From contig NZ_NXGX01000003.1 in assembly GCF_002844275.1 (NCBI RefSeq), forward strand, positions 1 to 64,000: a stretch of 64,000 nucleotides of DNA. Direction: 5' to 3'. The DNA is from Thalassospira lohafexi (GTDB lineage: Bacteria; Pseudomonadota; Alphaproteobacteria; Rhodospirillales; Thalassospiraceae). Under the pieces are notes generated by a model. It ran no database searches and was not told the origin of the DNA. It saw only the letters and a list, made by a program, of their open reading frames with translations. Made by a program: the position numbers and the translations under genes. This document shows positions 63,439-64,000 of this stretch, piece after piece; position 1 is the stretch's first letter, and each line of letters begins with the position of its first letter.

Positions 63439-64000
63439 TTATTTCGCACCGTCGCTGCGACGGTTCATCCGTGTCTGGGACGCCAGTCTGATCGGTGCAT
63501 TGGCCGCCCCGAAACCACGATACGCCCGACGCTCCACCAGTTCAAAGAAGAAACGGTTGGCAAAGGTCTTGGTATAGGCCTGATAATATTCACCTTCGTC
63601 GTCGCGGTCATACAAAATATTACCCGCGCGCAGCCGGTCAAGCAATTGTGGCTCAAGCCCGAAACGCGCTTCGATGTCGTCATAATAGTTTTCAGGGATC
63701 GGTAAAATTTCAACACCGTTTTTCTGACAAAAAGCTACGGTTTCGAAAATATCGTCGCTTGAAAATGCCAGATGCTGAACCCCACTCCCAAAGAACTCGT
63801 TTAAGAACTGGGAATGCTGAGTATTGGGGCTTTGCGACCCATTGAGGATCAAGCGCAAGGCATCGCTTTGCACCACCTGACTTTGCACAAGCCCGCCGGG
63901 ATCAGGAATATCAAGAGTTGGCATTTTCCCCAGATCAAAGATCGAAGTGAAATACAGAACCCAGGCCAACATTTCCTCATATTGCATCGAATAGGAAACA
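63439..64000 (-). CDS. 3-dehydroshikimate dehydratase / HPPD-like protein, 3' part (partial)
   Basis: The C-terminal 186 residues of a gene that runs off the right edge (frame open to 64000, no start seen). They are like the HPPD-type C-terminal domain of QuiC-type 3-dehydroshikimate dehydratases: YSMQYEEMLAWVLYFTSIF, then GVQHLAFSSDDIFETV with a metal His, and FFFELVERRAYRGFGAANAP with a metal Glu. The N-terminal sugar-isomerase-like half would lie beyond. Next to aroQ, dehydroshikimate-to-protocatechuate conversion is the best reading; a plain 4-hydroxyphenylpyruvate dioxygenase is the alternative. Confidence 0.85.
   Translation of the reverse strand, partial: VSYSMQYEEMLAWVLYFTSIFDLGKMPTLDIPDPGGLVQSQVVQSDALRLILNGSQSPNTQHSQFLNEFFGSGVQHLAFSSDDIFETVAFCQKNGVEILPIPENYYDDIEARFGLEPQLLDRLRAGNILYDRDDEGEYYQAYTKTFANRFFFELVERRAYRGFGAANAPIRLASQTRMNRRSDGAK

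Overview
The window looks like chromosome of a marine alphaproteobacterium in the Rhodospirillales, with Thalassospira the closest guess. The guess rests on protein style, an estimated GC in the mid-50s, a fused trpE(G) with a tryptophan leader peptide, a SAM-II riboswitch before metZ, and the order SRP RNA-dnaX-ybaB-recR. No phage, insertion sequence, CRISPR array or plasmid function was seen. Almost all of it is core or ordinary accessory sequence with compact operons, and many convergent gene pairs are separated by strong hairpin terminators.

Left part (1-24 kb): GDPD, a MATE exporter, an unknown protein beside an AraC regulator, a phosphatase/ketosamine-kinase pair that looks like a protein deglycation unit, cytochrome c', folE, apaG and riboswitch-controlled metZ. 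Then come TVP38 with a flavoprotein disulfide oxidoreductase, a histidine kinase, tag/YciI/TetR, two TrkH potassium transporters flanking a diguanylate cyclase and asd, a secreted nuclease-like protein, and a CadI/ArsI-type metal enzyme followed by an ECF sigma factor with a Cys-rich tail.

Middle (24-43.7 kb): tRNA-Gly(CCC), a PQQ-type sugar dehydrogenase, gpt, a tight three-gene envelope operon (secreted protein, M48 lipoprotein, CHASE2 membrane protein), a TPR-glycosyltransferase and a chemoreceptor. These are followed by ubiE-ubiB-GNAT, trpF, a voltage-gated-type K+ channel, the trp attenuator with trpE(G), an RNA methyltransferase, CsbD, DUF1289 and a HugZ-like protein.

Right part (43.8-64 kb): pckA, two tandem four-cysteine periplasmic binding proteins, a PAS-GGDEF-EAL protein, a HAD nucleotidase with dapD and dapE (lysine/peptidoglycan), a peroxiredoxin-like/2OG-oxygenase fusion, two glutathione transferases under TetR and LysR control, DUF1636, a third binding protein, nudC, SRP RNA, dnaX-ybaB-recR, aroQ and the 3' part of a quiC-like gene cut by the window edge.

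The most interesting items are the CHASE2/M48/secreted operon, the CadI-sigma pair with its upstream inverted repeat, the peroxiredoxin-like/oxygenase fusion, the trp attenuator with a probably leaderless leader peptide, and a pseudoknot-like element at 13930-14004. All functional names come from reading motifs by eye; no database search was run.
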